6,389 nt of DNA from Flavobacteriales bacterium. GTDB taxonomy: Bacteria; Bacteroidota; Bacteroidia; DT-38. The notes under the pieces were generated by a model that was given only the letters and a program-made list of their open reading frames with translations, ran no database searches and was not told where the DNA came from. Where the stretch lies: contig JABSPR010000055.1 in the NCBI GenBank assembly GCA_013214975.1, forward strand, positions 1 to 6,389, read 5' to 3'. Positions 6,221-6,389 of the stretch are shown here, piece after piece (position 1 is the stretch's first letter; each line of letters starts with the position of its first letter). Made by a program: the position numbers and the translations under genes.

Positions 6221-6250
6221 TAAAACTAACTATTCAAGCTGACGAACAAA
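6221..6250 (-). promoter_or_regulatory. Candidate Bacteroidota-type promoter of the GWxTD gene
   Basis: Read on the minus strand, TTTG (6247-6250) and TAGTTTTA (6221-6228) are separated by 18 nt. The second box has one mismatch to the phylum's -7 consensus TAnnTTTG, and the spacing is in the usual range. It ends 4 nt before the start codon, so transcription would begin at or next to the ATG, giving an almost leaderless mRNA. No Shine-Dalgarno sequence is visible. Prediction only. Confidence 0.35.
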
Positions 6251-6288
6251 AAAATGAAATAGTCGGTTTTTCGTTTTAATTAAAAATG

Positions 6289-6296
6289 TATTTTCG
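6289..6296 (+). promoter_or_regulatory. Possible -7 box of the tRNA-Ser promoter
   Basis: TATTTTCG lies 4 bp before the tRNA and differs from the Bacteroidota -7 consensus TAnnTTTG at one base. I found no clear -33 TTG at the right distance. It would start transcription very close to the mature tRNA 5' end, which is unusual, so this is weak. Confidence 0.2.
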
Positions 6297-6300
6297 CCTC

Positions 6301-6388
<88 letters not shown>

Positions 6389-6389
6389 G

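Overview
The window looks like chromosomal DNA of a member of the Bacteroidota. The main reason is a GWxTD-domain exported protein, a family I know essentially only from that phylum. Supporting signs are an AT-rich composition, a large repetitive surface protein of the gliding/type IX-secretion kind, a small stand-alone RRM RNA-binding protein, and few recognisable Shine-Dalgarno sites. I cannot name the genus from the sequence.

Layout, left to right. Bases 1-1513 (minus strand) hold the N-terminal 504 codons of a secreted, repeat-rich surface protein that runs off the left edge. It has no ATG start, so an ATG-only search misses it. Bases 1514-1792 are non-coding and hold a purine-rich tract and an imperfect inverted repeat. 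Next come an 89-residue RRM protein (1793-2062, minus) with a 201-bp upstream gap, and a complete XerD-type tyrosine recombinase (2264-3169, minus). A 56-bp gap separates xerD from the divergent aroQ (3226-3651, plus), which encodes type II 3-dehydroquinate dehydratase. aroQ converges on, and overlaps by 4 bp, a family 2 glycosyltransferase gene (3648-4658, minus). Upstream of the glycosyltransferase by 61 bp lies the GWxTD protein (4720-6216, minus), so these two may form an operon. The right edge carries tRNA-Ser(UGA) on the plus strand (6301-6388) with an encoded CCA.

Functionally this is mostly housekeeping: chromosome dimer resolution (xerD), the shikimate pathway (aroQ), translation (tRNA-Ser) and RNA binding (RRM). 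Two genes point to the cell envelope (glycosyltransferase and GWxTD protein), and the large surface protein is the accessory element. I see no CRISPR array, transposase, prophage gene or toxin-antitoxin pair, and no clear new system. The points most worth checking are the non-ATG start of the surface protein, the Trp-to-Phe change in the GWxTD signature, and several short inverted repeats at gene ends or in promoter gaps.
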